DNA from: Rhodococcus sp. P-2 | GTDB lineage: Bacteria > Actinomycetota > Actinomycetes > Mycobacteriales > Mycobacteriaceae | Direction of reading: 5' to 3' | NCBI RefSeq assembly: GCF_016598535.1 | Contig: NZ_CP066779.1 | Location: 62,001-126,000, forward strand | Length of the DNA stretch: 64,000 nt | Part shown: piece after piece, positions 51,354 to 60,793 of the stretch | Layout of the letters: each line of letters begins with the position of its first letter | Position numbering within the stretch: the first letter of the stretch is position 1 | Program-made: the position numbers and the translations under genes | Notes under the pieces: model-generated | Databases searched by the model: none | What the model was told of the DNA's origin: nothing | What the model saw: only the letters and a program-made list of their open reading frames with translations

Positions 51354-53132
51354 CTACCAGCTGCGGAGAATCGCGATGCGTTCGGTCAGCTGATCGACAG
51401 TCGCGATGGCCGTCGGCGGGCCGCCGCACACTCGGCGCAGTTCCGCGTGAATGATGCCGTGCGGCTTACCGGTGCGGTGAACGTTCATCGCCACCAACCC
51501 GTTGAGCTCCTTGCGGAGCGCACCGAGCTGATCTGCCGTGGCCGCTCGATCGGATACCACTGCCGCCGTCGGTTGCGGGGCGGCAGCCTTGGCAGAGTTG
51601 GCCTCGACCTGCGTCTGCTGACGTTGACGCAGCAACGCCCGCATCTGATCGGCGTCGAGTAGGCCGGGGAGCCCGAGGTAGTCTGCTTCCTCGTCACTTC
51701 CGGCGAATGTCGCGGTACCGAAGGACGATCCGTCGTAGATCACCTGGTCGAGTTCGGCGTCGGCGCCCAGGGATGTGAACGCCTTCTCCTCCTCGCCCAG
51801 CTCGTCCTTCTGCTTGTTCGCATCGGCGAGCAGGTCGTCTTCGAGGCCGTCCTTCTCACGATGCGGCTTCCCGAGTACGTGGTCACGCTGGGCCTCGAGC
51901 TGCGCGGCAAGGTCGAGAAGCACCGGCACCGACGGCAGGAAGACGCTGGCGGTTTCGCCCTTACGCCGTGAACGCACGAAGCGCCCGATCGCCTGAGCAA
52001 AGTACAGCGGGGTGGACGCGCTGGTTGCATACACACCGACCGCCAGGCGAGGAACGTCGACGCCCTCGGACACCATGCGGACCGCGACCATCCATTTCTG
52101 GTCGCTCGCACCGAATTCGGCGATTCGCTTGGACGCGGTGGGGTCGTCGGACAGCACGACGGCCGGTTGTTCGCCGGTGATCGCGGTGAGCGCCTTCGCA
52201 TACTCACGGGCGACAGTCTGGTCGGTTGCGATGACAAGTCCGCCGGCATCGGGCATACCGGTACTGCGCAGCTGCGCCAAACGGGTGTCTGCTGCTTGCA
52301 GCACGGCAGGAATCCAGTCCCCGGCAGGGTCCAAGGCCGTACGCCAGGCGCGAGTCGTCTGCTCGGCGCTCAGCGGCTCGCCGAGGCGAGCCGTGAATTC
52401 CTCGCCCGCGTTGTTTCGCCACCGCGCTTCGCCCGAATAGGCGAGAAACACGACGGGTCGAACCACGCCGTCCTTGAGTGCATCCGAATATCCGTAGGAG
52501 TGATCGGCTTTCGAGCGGAGCAGGCCTTCCTTGTCGGGCTCGTACTCGACGAAAGGAATAGCGCTGTCGTCACTGCGGAACGGGGTTCCGGTCAGTGCGA
52601 GACGCCTGGTCGCGTCGCCGAACGCCTCACGAATGGCGTCGCCCCAACTCTTGGCGTCGCCGCCGTGGTGGATCTCGTCGAGGATGACCAGCGTCTTGCG
52701 GCCCTCGGTGCGCACGCGATGCTTCGACGGGTGCGAGGCAACCTGGGCGTAGGTCAGCACGACGCCGTGATAGTCACTCGAGGTCTGGCCGGTCGAGTTG
52801 GAGAACCGCGAGTCCAATGCCAGTCCGGAGCGCTGAGCGGACTCCGCCCACTGGTGCTTGAGGTGCTCGGTCGGCGCCACGACGGTTATCTGGTCGACCG
52901 TCCGGTCGCGGAGCAATTCCGAAGCTACCCGCAGAGCGAAGGTGGTCTTACCTGCTCCCGGAGTTGCGACTGCCAGAAAGTCACGGGGACTGCTGGAAAG
53001 GTATTTGGTCAGTGCACGGCGCTGCCATGCACGAAGGGAACCGGTAGGGGCGCCAGGTTGGGTTCCCGCGGATTGACCTCCGGCGGGTTCGGGCGAATTG
53101 CCGAACTCGGCTGCCACGGTCTCAGACGTCAT
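51354..53132 (-). CDS. SF2 DEAD/DEAH-box helicase (XPB/UvsW-like)
   Basis: 592 residues from ATG 53132, with GGAGG eight bases upstream; the longer frame to 53189 is not needed. Walker A TPGAGKT at 57-63, DEIH at 152-155, GTPFRSDD (motif III-like), and VRMVSEGVDVPRLAVGVYATSASTPLYFAQAIGRFVRSRR (motifs V-VI with arginine finger). An unusual C-terminal section (about 430-592) contains a charged helix and DQLTERIAILRSW. A DNA or RNA translocase; function unknown. Confidence 0.9.
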   Translation of the reverse strand: MTSETVAAEFGNSPEPAGGQSAGTQPGAPTGSLRAWQRRALTKYLSSSPRDFLAVATPGAGKTTFALRVASELLRDRTVDQITVVAPTEHLKHQWAESAQRSGLALDSRFSNSTGQTSSDYHGVVLTYAQVASHPSKHRVRTEGRKTLVILDEIHHGGDAKSWGDAIREAFGDATRRLALTGTPFRSDDSAIPFVEYEPDKEGLLRSKADHSYGYSDALKDGVVRPVVFLAYSGEARWRNNAGEEFTARLGEPLSAEQTTRAWRTALDPAGDWIPAVLQAADTRLAQLRSTGMPDAGGLVIATDQTVAREYAKALTAITGEQPAVVLSDDPTASKRIAEFGASDQKWMVAVRMVSEGVDVPRLAVGVYATSASTPLYFAQAIGRFVRSRRKGETASVFLPSVPVLLDLAAQLEAQRDHVLGKPHREKDGLEDDLLADANKQKDELGEEEKAFTSLGADAELDQVIYDGSSFGTATFAGSDEEADYLGLPGLLDADQMRALLRQRQQTQVEANSAKAAAPQPTAAVVSDRAATADQLGALRKELNGLVAMNVHRTGKPHGIIHAELRRVCGGPPTAIATVDQLTERIAILRSW

Positions 53133-53388
53133 AGGCCGCGCCTCCACTGGAATCGCACTGTTGTCTCGCGCTCCTCGAATTTTCATCAATGTCCGGCGAC
53201 GAGCCTAGCCGTCGCCACCGACGAAAGCCGCACTCGAAGCGCGTACTCATGGCCGTTCTCACTCCGGCCGGCGAGGTTTCGCTGCTCTCGCATCCTGCCG
53301 ACCTGCACGCGAATTGTCTCAGAAATGTGCGACACGTCGGCGCCATGGTTGGGCAACCGGGTGTGTCGTCAGGGATGCTGGAGACATC

Positions 53389-54636
53389 ATGAGTGAAGCG
53401 CGAGGCGAGAAGTCGAGCGGAAGTGATCTGCACCACCGCAGATGGCATCCGCTACGCCGCACCGGGCAGTTGATCGGTCGAACCCTGAGCAAGGCCTGGG
53501 ACGATTCCATCTTCGGAAAGGCGGCTACGGCCGCGTTCTGGCAAACGCTGTCACTGGCTCCCCTGCTGCTCGGTCTTCTCGGAATGATCGGCTATATCGG
53601 TGGGTGGTTCGGACCCAACACCGTCGAGATCATCGAATCCAAGATCGTCACGTTCAGCGGGACGATCTTCAGCGAAAGCGTCGTCGACCAGATCATCCGT
53701 CCGACAGTGACGGACGTGCTCCAGCGCGGACGACCGGAGATCATCTCGGTCGGCTTCCTGCTCTCACTGTGGGCGGGGTCGTCGGCGATCAGTACGTTCG
53801 TCGACTCGATCGTGGAGGCACACGGTCAGCAGGATGCCCGCAATCCCATCTGGCAGCGCATCTTCGCCCTGCTGCTCTACGTGATGTTCCTGGTGATGGC
53901 GGTGTTCATCCTCCCGCTGGTAGCACTGGGCCCGACGCTCGTCGGGCGCGCACTACCCGCATCCTGGTATGTGGTCGGATCGAATCTGGTCGACACGTTC
54001 TACTACCCCGCAGTCGGCCTGCTGGTGATCATCGGCCTCACGACGCTCTACAAGGTCGCTCTGCCGAAGTCGCTGCCGTGGCATCGGCTCCTCGCCGGCG
54101 CTCTGGTCGCCGGTGTGTTCTTCATGGCTGCGAGCACCGGATTGCGCTGGTACCTGGGATTCGTCACCAGCACCGGCTACACGTACGGAGCGTTGGCAAC
54201 GCCGATCGCCTTTCTGCTCTTCACGTTCTTCCTCGGTTTCGCCGTCGTGCTCGGCGCCGAGTTCAACGCGACCGTGCAGGAGTTCTGGCCGGCTCGAGCC
54301 ACCCGGATGGAGCAGATGCGAGAGTGGCTCGCGGCTCAGAAGACCGATGACGAATCCGGCCCGGTCACCAACCTGACCTGGCACCTGGCCACCAGCCCGA
54401 TCCGCATCTCGGGCGACAAAGCGGATCCGGCCACTGTCCCCTCGTACGGGCGGCCGCGCAGCAGACAAACGGAGTCGCGACAGAACTCCTGCGTCGACCA
54501 GGATCACTGCGACAACCCGCAGGCAGACGCGAAGAGCCCGGCGGCCGACTGCGTCGAGGCTGTCGATCCGCCGAGCTCTGGAAGTACTGCCGCTCGCGTG
54601 ACCCGAGGTCAGTCGCCCTTACGGAGTCCTTCGTAA
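53389..54636 (+). CDS. YihY/BrkB family inner membrane protein
   Basis: 415 residues from ATG 53389 (MSEARGEKSSGSDLHHRRWHPLRRTG); the track frame extends back 75 bases. About six helices in the YihY pattern, GKAATAAFWQTLSLAPLLLGLLGMIGYI, LLSLWAGSSAISTFVDSIVEAHG, and LATPIAFLLFTFFLGFAVVLGAEFNATVQE. The tail from about residue 330 is hydrophilic, Ser/Asp-rich and cysteine-containing, longer than usual. Position equals Rv2707. Function unknown (once called RNase BN, which was wrong). Its 3' end overlaps the DUF3039 gene by 28 bases. Confidence 0.88.
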   Translation: MSEARGEKSSGSDLHHRRWHPLRRTGQLIGRTLSKAWDDSIFGKAATAAFWQTLSLAPLLLGLLGMIGYIGGWFGPNTVEIIESKIVTFSGTIFSESVVDQIIRPTVTDVLQRGRPEIISVGFLLSLWAGSSAISTFVDSIVEAHGQQDARNPIWQRIFALLLYVMFLVMAVFILPLVALGPTLVGRALPASWYVVGSNLVDTFYYPAVGLLVIIGLTTLYKVALPKSLPWHRLLAGALVAGVFFMAASTGLRWYLGFVTSTGYTYGALATPIAFLLFTFFLGFAVVLGAEFNATVQEFWPARATRMEQMREWLAAQKTDDESGPVTNLTWHLATSPIRISGDKADPATVPSYGRPRSRQTESRQNSCVDQDHCDNPQADAKSPAADCVEAVDPPSSGSTAARVTRGQSPLRSPS

Positions 54637-54845
54637 ATCTTCTTGCAGTCCGGGCACACCGGTGATCCCGGCTTGGCGGACTTCGTCACGGGAAACACCT
54701 CACCGCACAGCGCGACGACATGGGTTCCCATGACGGCGCTCTCGGCGATCTTGTTCTTCTTCACGTAGTGGAAGAACTTCGGGGTGTCGTCGTCGGTCGT
54801 TTCGTCGGTGGAGACGTCGGGACGTTCCTTGGTTTGAGTGCTCAC
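54609..54845 (-). CDS. DUF3039 zinc-binding-like protein
   Basis: 78 residues from GTG 54845 (MSTQTKERPDVSTDETTDDDTPKFFHYV). The conserved core KFFHYVKKNKIAESAVMGTHVVALCGEVFPVTKSAKPGSPVCPDCKKIYEGL has the LCG and CPDC cysteines, consistent with zinc. Convergent with and overlapping the BrkB gene by 28 bases at the tail. Position equals Rv2708c. Confidence 0.88.
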   Translation of the reverse strand: MSTQTKERPDVSTDETTDDDTPKFFHYVKKNKIAESAVMGTHVVALCGEVFPVTKSAKPGSPVCPDCKKIYEGLRKGD

Positions 54846-54928
54846 CCCTCCAATAATGCCGTCTCCGTCACAGCGGTGCGACCCACGGGTCGTGTGCAAT
54901 TGTCGGCCGAGAGTGGAACAGTGGAGTC

Positions 54929-55288
54929 ATGGCACGAAATGGCGCGTTCGGCAGGTCCGACGAGGCCGGGACTCCCGACAATCCCGTACTGATCACCGAA
55001 GCGCAGCAGTCCGTCGAAGAACAGCACAAAGCCCGAGTGCGCAAGTACATGATCATCATGTCCTTCCGGTTCCCGGCGTTGATCCTCGCGGCGATCGCGT
55101 ACGGCATCTGGGCCAACGCCTGGATCTCGATGCTCATCATCGGTGCATCGATTCCGCTTCCCTGGATCGCCGTCCTGATCGCCAACGACCGACCACCGCG
55201 CACCAAGGACGAACCGAGTCGATACGACGGGCGAAAGAAGACCGCAGGCGAGATCGAATCCGCGACGCACCACACCATCGAAGGCTGA
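54929..55288 (+). CDS. DUF3099 membrane protein
   Basis: 119 residues with two close helices (YMIIMSFRFPALILAAIAYGIWA and WISMLIIGASIPLPWIAVLIAND) and a charged C-terminal tail. LITEAQQSVEEQHKARVRKYMIIMSFRF is the DUF3099 lead. Actinobacterial membrane protein, function unknown; position of Rv2709. Divergent from DUF3039. Confidence 0.9.
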   Translation: MARNGAFGRSDEAGTPDNPVLITEAQQSVEEQHKARVRKYMIIMSFRFPALILAAIAYGIWANAWISMLIIGASIPLPWIAVLIANDRPPRTKDEPSRYDGRKKTAGEIESATHHTIEG

Positions 55289-55314
55289 CAAGTTCCGCCT
55301 GCGAGAATGACGGG

Positions 55315-56814
55315 GTGAGAAGCGAAACGCTCCTGTCCATCACCCCTGCGCTGCGTGGGGCTCTGCTTCGCAATCGATTCGACACGGGAACCATGCTCGA
55401 GGCATTGGGTCCCGAAGTTCACGCCGCTCTCGGCCGAAGTGAGCCGGTACCCGTGCGCCGCGCCACCCGGGAACTCGGGGATCTGGGCGTTCTCGTCAGA
55501 CTGTTCCTTCTCGCCGATGATTGCCCCGCGGGCGACGTCGCCGCGGCGCTGGCTCCACTGACGATTGCGCAGTGTGTCGACGCCGGTCTGCTCGAAGGTG
55601 AGAACTTCGACAGTGAGAATCCGCTCGTGCGGGCCGCGGTCGATCTTCGTCCCATCGATGTCGGCGACGGCGATCGTTGGGTGATCTCGGACCTCGACGG
55701 CGGAATCCGTCCCAAGAAGGCCACGGCCGATCACGTGCTGGGAGTCGGGCACGCGTCACTGTCCTTGCTACAGGCCACTCCCACCGCGAAGGTCGGCAGC
55801 GTGCTCGACCTCGGTACCGGATGCGGCATCCAAGCCCTGCACGCGAACACGTACGCCGATTCGGTCACCGCAACCGACATCAATCAACGCGCCGTCGACC
55901 TCACGGCAGCAACCATGGCCCTCAACGGACTGGACGTCGAACTGCTTCAAGGGTCCTGGTTCGAACCCGTCGAGGGTCGAACTTTCGACCAGGTGGTCGC
56001 CAATCCCCCGTTTGTCGTCGGCGAGGCACGCGTGCATCACACGTACCGCGATTCCGGACTCGATCTCGACGGTGCGAGCGAATTGATGATCTCGCGCTCG
56101 ATCGACTACCTGAACCCCGGCGGCACGGCAGCACTGTTGGCATCGTGGGTGCACATCGAAGGACAGGACTGGCGTTCGCGGATCGCGTCGTGGCTGCCGG
56201 CGCACGGCGTCGACGCCTGGGTGGTGCAGCGCGACGTGGCGGATCCAGCTCTGTACGTCGGTACGTGGCTCAAGGACGGCGGGCAGGATCCGCGAGATCC
56301 GGAAACGGCATCGAGAGCAAACGCCTGGCTGGATCACCTCGAAGAAGCCGATGTCGAGGGCGTCGGCTTCGGTTTCGTGTTCCTTCGCCGCACCGACTCC
56401 CCCACCGACCTGATGGCCGAGGACCTCATGCACGGCTTCTCGGACCCGCTCGGGGCCGAGGCGCTCGCATACTTCGACCGTCTTGCCTGGTTGCGTGAAC
56501 ACGACGTCCTCGAGGAACGATTCGTTCTCGATTCGGACACCGCACTCGAACGCGTCTATCTCCCCGGCGACGAGGGATGGCGGCCGGTCGTCACTCGCGT
56601 GCACCGCGGAAACGGACCGCATTGGCAACACGAGATCGACGAACTGGGCGCTGCGCTGCTGGCCGGCCTTCGAGCGGATGGACTGGTGGTCGACGAGCTG
56701 GTCGAACTTCTCGCCGCGGCGAACGACGAAGACCCGGACCAACTACGTGAGGCCGTCGTCACATTGCTGGTCTCGCTCGTCCGGCACGGGTTGGTGCTTC
56801 CCGTCACGAACTGA
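55315..56814 (+). CDS. Two-domain class I SAM-dependent methyltransferase
   Basis: 499 residues from GTG 55315 (MRSETLLSITPALRGALLRN); the frame is open to 54838 but overlaps other genes. An N-terminal helical domain (1-130) precedes a Rossmann domain with SAM loop LDLGTGCGIQAL (164-175) and NPPF (230-233), the motif of N-methyltransferases such as PrmC and of m2G rRNA enzymes (RsmC, RlmG). The C-terminal ~200 residues are of unknown fold. It may modify rRNA or a protein; the target is not determinable. It sits between DUF3099 and sigB, where I do not remember a methyltransferase in M. tuberculosis. Confidence 0.82.
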   Translation: MRSETLLSITPALRGALLRNRFDTGTMLEALGPEVHAALGRSEPVPVRRATRELGDLGVLVRLFLLADDCPAGDVAAALAPLTIAQCVDAGLLEGENFDSENPLVRAAVDLRPIDVGDGDRWVISDLDGGIRPKKATADHVLGVGHASLSLLQATPTAKVGSVLDLGTGCGIQALHANTYADSVTATDINQRAVDLTAATMALNGLDVELLQGSWFEPVEGRTFDQVVANPPFVVGEARVHHTYRDSGLDLDGASELMISRSIDYLNPGGTAALLASWVHIEGQDWRSRIASWLPAHGVDAWVVQRDVADPALYVGTWLKDGGQDPRDPETASRANAWLDHLEEADVEGVGFGFVFLRRTDSPTDLMAEDLMHGFSDPLGAEALAYFDRLAWLREHDVLEERFVLDSDTALERVYLPGDEGWRPVVTRVHRGNGPHWQHEIDELGAALLAGLRADGLVVDELVELLAAANDEDPDQLREAVVTLLVSLVRHGLVLPVTN

Positions 56815-56909
56815 GTTCCCGGTGAGTTGCAGATTTTTGTGTTCTCAGCAACTTCTCAGGACGACTGGGAAATAACTGCAGGTCACGGCGATTTTGCGGA
56901 AATCGGCAC

Positions 56910-56937
56910 GGGAACTTTCCCGGAACTCTCACACGTT
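56910..56937 (+). promoter_or_regulatory. ECF-type (SigE/SigH-like) promoter of sigB
   Basis: GGGAAC (56910-56915) and CGTT (56934-56937) are separated by 18 bases, like the -35 and -10 of extracytoplasmic-stress sigma factors. In mycobacteria sigB is reported to be transcribed from such a promoter by SigE/SigH. The leader would be about 30 bases to the ATG 56974. Confidence 0.6.
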
Positions 56938-56973
56938 GAACTGTGTGAGAGACCGCCGATAGGGAGGCAAGTC

Positions 56974-57945
56974 ATGACAAGCCCCAGCACCACTACTCGC
57001 ATTCGTCCGAGCGCCGCAGATCTGGACGCCCAGAGCCCGGCCGCAGACCTGGTCCGCGTCTACCTGAACGGGATCGGTCGTACTGCACTGCTGACAGCAG
57101 CAGACGAGGTCGAACTGGCGAAGCGAATCGAAGCGGGGCTGTACGCCAGCCACGTTCTTGCCACGGGAAAGCGCCTGACAGTCGCCAAGAAGAGGGATCT
57201 CGCAACAATCGTTCGCGAGGGACAGTCGGCGCGTAGCCACCTCCTGGAAGCGAACCTGCGACTCGTCGTGTCGCTGGCCAAGCGCTACACCGGCCGCGGC
57301 ATGCCGCTCCTCGATCTCATTCAAGAAGGCAACCTCGGACTCATCCGTGCCATGGAGAAGTTCGACTACGCCAAGGGCTTCAAGTTCTCGACGTACGCCA
57401 CCTGGTGGATCCGTCAGGCGATCACCCGCGGAATGGCTGATCAGAGCCGCACCATCCGGCTCCCAGTCCACCTCGTGGAGCAGGTGAACAAGCTCGCACG
57501 CATCAAGCGCGAACTGCACCAGCAGCTCGGACGCGAAGCGACCGACGACGAGTTGGCCGAAGAGTCGGGCATCCCGGCCCACAAGATCGCGGACCTGCTC
57601 GATCACAGCCGTGACCCGGTAAGCCTCGACATGCCGGTCGGTAACGACGAAGAAGCGCCGTTGGGCGACTTCATCGAAGATTCCGAGGCGACTTCGGCGG
57701 AGAACGCCGTCATCGCCGGTCTGCTGCACAGCGATGTGCGCAGCGTGCTCGGGACCCTCGACGAGCGAGAGCAGCAGGTCATCCGACTTCGCTACGGTCT
57801 CGACGACGGCCAGCCTCGCACCCTCGATCAGATCGGCAAGCTCTTCGGCCTCTCCCGTGAGCGGGTTCGTCAGATCGAGCGCGAGGTCATGGGCAAGCTC
57901 CGCGTCGGTGACCGCGCCGAGAAACTGCGGTCCTACGCAAGCTGA
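56974..57945 (+). CDS. sigB: RNA polymerase sigma factor SigB (stress, SigA-like group 2)
   Basis: 323 residues, the length of mycobacterial SigB, from ATG 56974 with GGGAGG upstream. Core: [66 protein letters not shown] (region 2), [19 protein letters not shown] (region 3) and [28 protein letters not shown] (region 4.2). Lacks the long N-terminal extension of SigA. Non-essential general stress sigma factor; the ECF-type promoter at 56910 predicts oxidative/envelope-stress induction. Confidence 0.96.
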   Translation: MTSPSTTTRIRPSAADLDAQSPAADLVRVYLNGIGRTALLTAADEVELAKRIEAGLYASHVLATGKRLTVAKKRDLATIVREGQSARSHLLEANLRLVVSLAKRYTGRGMPLLDLIQEGNLGLIRAMEKFDYAKGFKFSTYATWWIRQAITRGMADQSRTIRLPVHLVEQVNKLARIKRELHQQLGREATDDELAEESGIPAHKIADLLDHSRDPVSLDMPVGNDEEAPLGDFIEDSEATSAENAVIAGLLHSDVRSVLGTLDEREQQVIRLRYGLDDGQPRTLDQIGKLFGLSRERVRQIEREVMGKLRVGDRAEKLRSYAS

Positions 57946-57961
57946 TCAAACAACACAGCAC

Positions 57962-57997
57962 GTGCGTCAGCGCGCCACACCACTCGCGCTGACGCAC
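57962..57997. terminator. Terminator hairpin after sigB, 13-bp perfect stem
   Basis: Arms 57962-57974 and 57985-57997 pair exactly with a ten-base loop, just after the sigB stop. Confidence 0.75.
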
Positions 57998-58006
57998 CGC
58001 ACAAAG

Positions 58007-58056
58007 CACCGGCCACCGCTACTTCCCTCCCCCTCGGGAATGTGCGGTGGCCGGTG
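58007..58056. terminator. Second hairpin before the end of pat, 13-bp perfect stem
   Basis: Arms 58007-58019 and 58044-58056 pair exactly; inside the 24-base loop TTCCC/GGGAA gives an inner stem. Between sigB (+) and the convergent acetyltransferase gene (-), so it probably ends the latter transcript. Confidence 0.7.
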
Positions 58057-58087
58057 TTGTTCGCTGTGTCCATCTCGAACGCTGTGA

Positions 58088-60793
58088 CTACCGCAACCGT
58101 CTGGGCCCCAGGTCGATTGCGCTCGGCTCGGGCCCTATGCGTACTCGCGAATCGGTGATCTCCGCGCCGGTAGCCGAAGCGAGTACCGGCTCACAGGCCA
58201 GTTCGCGGACTTCCGGAATGTCGTCGGCCAGCGCCGAGATGCGCTGGACCAGATCAACCAAGGCACCCTTGTTAACCGGAACGGCGTTTCGATATCCGGA
58301 GAGTAGCGGCGCAGCCTTGGGTGCGTCGATCAACTCCGTAGCAGCGTCTTCGGTGAGAGGCAGTACGCGATAGGCACGGTCGCCGAGGAGGTCGGAGATC
58401 ACACCGGCGAGGCCGAACGAGATCAGCGAACCGAACGACGGGTCGTCTTGGACTCCGACCACACACCCGATGCCCTTGGTTGCCATTTTCTGCACGTGCA
58501 GCAGCGGTTCACCCGACGCGGCCGCAAGATCTCGGTAAGCGAGGCGTACCGATTCCGGTCCACTCAGATCCAGCCTGACGCCGCCCAGATCCGGTCGGTG
58601 GCGCCACATTTCGCCGGTTGCCTTGACCGCGACCGGATAGCCGACAGCATTCGCTGCCTCGACAGCTTCGTCTTCGCTCAGGACCGAACGGAATTCGACG
58701 ACCGCGACCCCGTAGCACTCGAGAAGAGCGGCTGCCTCCACGTCCGACAGCCAACGGCCAGAAGAGTTCTCGAGCCAGTCGGCCACCATCTTCTGAGCTC
58801 GCTCGGAGTCGATCCCCGCCGGGCGAACAACCTTCGACGCCGGCTTGCTGCGCCACTCCGCGTAACGCCAAGCCCTCGCCAACGCCAGTGCGGCGCGCTC
58901 CGGCCCCGGGTAGGACGGCACCGAACCGCGGGTCGGGTTACCGACTTCGTCGCGGACCGCAAGGACGTCCGGCACACCCTCGGCTGCGAGGAACGTCGTG
59001 AGAATCGGCTTGTCCGAGCCCGCGACGGCGTCTTTGAGTGCTTTCGCGAACGGCTCGACCGGAATTGCAACCGGAGGAACGAAGACGGCGATGACGGCAT
59101 CGACGTCGAACGACGCCAACGCGTCACGCACGGCGGTAGCGAACAGCTCCGGACTGGCCTGTGCGCCAAGGTCGACCGGGTCACTGACCTGCAATCCTTC
59201 ACTGCGGGCAGCGTCCGCGGCAAGGACACCGAGCGCGGTGGAGTTGCCGATGACTGCAAGCCGTGGACCGGCCGGCAACGGCTGGTAGCCGAAGAGCAGT
59301 GCGCAGTCGAACAACTGAGAGATGGATCCGACTTGGATGACGCCGGCCTGTTCGAAGAGGGCCCGGACGATGGAATCGTCGATCTCGACTCCGGTGGCGG
59401 CGAGCACCGGCGGAACCGCGTGCCGACCGCTCTTGACCGCGACGATCGGCTTCTTGCGCGCAACTCGACGCGCGATGCGGGAGAACTTTCGTGGGTTGCC
59501 GAAGCTCTCCAGATAGAGAAGAACCACTTCGGTGGACTGGTCGGAATCCCAGTACTGCAGAAGGTCGTTGCCCGAGACGTCCGCACGGTTACCCGCAGAA
59601 ACGAAGGCGGACAACCCGATTCGACTACGCGCGGCCTCGTCGAGAATGGCGATACCGAGTGCGCCGGACTGACAGAAGAAGCCGACGTTGCCTGCCACCG
59701 GCAAAACCGGCGCCAACGTCGCATTCAACGAAATCGCCGGGTCGTTGTTCGCGACACCCAGGGCGTTCGGACCGATGAGGCGCATTCCGTGAGCGCGGGC
59801 CGCGTGGACCAGTTTGCGTTCGGACGATCGTCCGTCCGGACCACTCTCACTGAAGCCTGACGAGACCACCACCAGCGCTTTGACGCCCTTGTCGAGGCAG
59901 TCGTCGAGAACCGAATTGATCGATTCCGCAGGTACAGCCACGACGGCCAGATCGACGTCGTCGGGGATGTCACGAACCGTCGGATATGCCCGAACACCGT
60001 GCACCGAACGATGCTCCGCGTTGACGGGATAGACCGGTCCGGTGAATCCGCCGCGCAGCAGGTTGGTCAACACCGCGTTACCCACCTTGGCCGGGTCCGC
60101 CGATGCGCCGATCACTGCCACCGATCGTGGACTCAGCACGTTTCCCATGCTGCGGGCCTCAGCTGCCCGCTCCCGCGAATTACGTACCGAAACAAGCGCT
60201 TCCGTCGGGTCGATCGCGAATTCGAGTCGCAGCACGCCACCGTCGAACGAGCGGCTCACCTGATAACCCGCCTCACGGAACACCGTCACCATGTTGCGGT
60301 TCTCGGAGAGGACCTCGGCGACGAACATCGTCAGACCGTTCTCGGCCGCTGCTGCTGCCAGGTATTCGAGCAGGATCGGGCCGAGGCCGCGCCCCTGGTG
60401 TGCGTCGGCGACGACGAAGGCGACCTCGGCAGACTTCCCGTCACCGACGTCGAGGAGGCGCTCGTATCGACCCACCGCGATGATCTCGTCGCCGAGCATC
60501 ATCACGAACGCGACGCGGTTGTGGTGGTCGACCGTCGTGAAGTTCTTGACGTCGCGCGCCGACATCGTGGGGTACGGGCCGAAGTAGCGCAGGTAACGGG
60601 TGCGCTCGGAGAGCTTGCCGTGGAATTCGACGAGTTTGTCCGCGTCCTCGGGAACGATGGGTCGCAGCGCCACCGCGCCGCCGTCGGAGGCGAGAACATC
60701 GACTACCCACGAATGGGGATAGGTGTGAGCGGGGTCGGTCTTCGGCGCCTGCTCACTCGCGCCGCCGGCATCGGTATCGGACTGTTCAGTCAC
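58088..60793 (-). CDS. Pat-type lysine acetyltransferase: N-terminal GNAT fused to degenerate NDP-forming acyl-CoA synthetase
   Basis: 901 residues from GTG 60793 with GGAGG six bases upstream. Residues ~38-195 are a GNAT domain with the acetyl-CoA loop QGRGLG (133-138). From ~218 an NDP-forming acyl-CoA synthetase follows: CoA-binding VAVIGASADPAKVGNAV, ligase and ATP-grasp parts to the end. At the catalytic His of active synthetases (SHTG) this protein has AATG, Ala466 in place of His, so it should not make acyl-CoA. This matches Pat acetyltransferases, which sense or transfer acetyl groups to lysines and inactivate acyl-CoA synthetases. Overlaps acuC by eight bases. Confidence 0.88.
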   Translation of the reverse strand: MTEQSDTDAGGASEQAPKTDPAHTYPHSWVVDVLASDGGAVALRPIVPEDADKLVEFHGKLSERTRYLRYFGPYPTMSARDVKNFTTVDHHNRVAFVMMLGDEIIAVGRYERLLDVGDGKSAEVAFVVADAHQGRGLGPILLEYLAAAAAENGLTMFVAEVLSENRNMVTVFREAGYQVSRSFDGGVLRLEFAIDPTEALVSVRNSRERAAEARSMGNVLSPRSVAVIGASADPAKVGNAVLTNLLRGGFTGPVYPVNAEHRSVHGVRAYPTVRDIPDDVDLAVVAVPAESINSVLDDCLDKGVKALVVVSSGFSESGPDGRSSERKLVHAARAHGMRLIGPNALGVANNDPAISLNATLAPVLPVAGNVGFFCQSGALGIAILDEAARSRIGLSAFVSAGNRADVSGNDLLQYWDSDQSTEVVLLYLESFGNPRKFSRIARRVARKKPIVAVKSGRHAVPPVLAATGVEIDDSIVRALFEQAGVIQVGSISQLFDCALLFGYQPLPAGPRLAVIGNSTALGVLAADAARSEGLQVSDPVDLGAQASPELFATAVRDALASFDVDAVIAVFVPPVAIPVEPFAKALKDAVAGSDKPILTTFLAAEGVPDVLAVRDEVGNPTRGSVPSYPGPERAALALARAWRYAEWRSKPASKVVRPAGIDSERAQKMVADWLENSSGRWLSDVEAAALLECYGVAVVEFRSVLSEDEAVEAANAVGYPVAVKATGEMWRHRPDLGGVRLDLSGPESVRLAYRDLAAASGEPLLHVQKMATKGIGCVVGVQDDPSFGSLISFGLAGVISDLLGDRAYRVLPLTEDAATELIDAPKAAPLLSGYRNAVPVNKGALVDLVQRISALADDIPEVRELACEPVLASATGAEITDSRVRIGPEPSAIDLGPRRLR

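Noticed and set aside
53189..53392. 67-residue plus-strand ORF before the BrkB gene
   Set aside because: No ribosome site or family, overlaps the real start of BrkB; more likely 5' leader.
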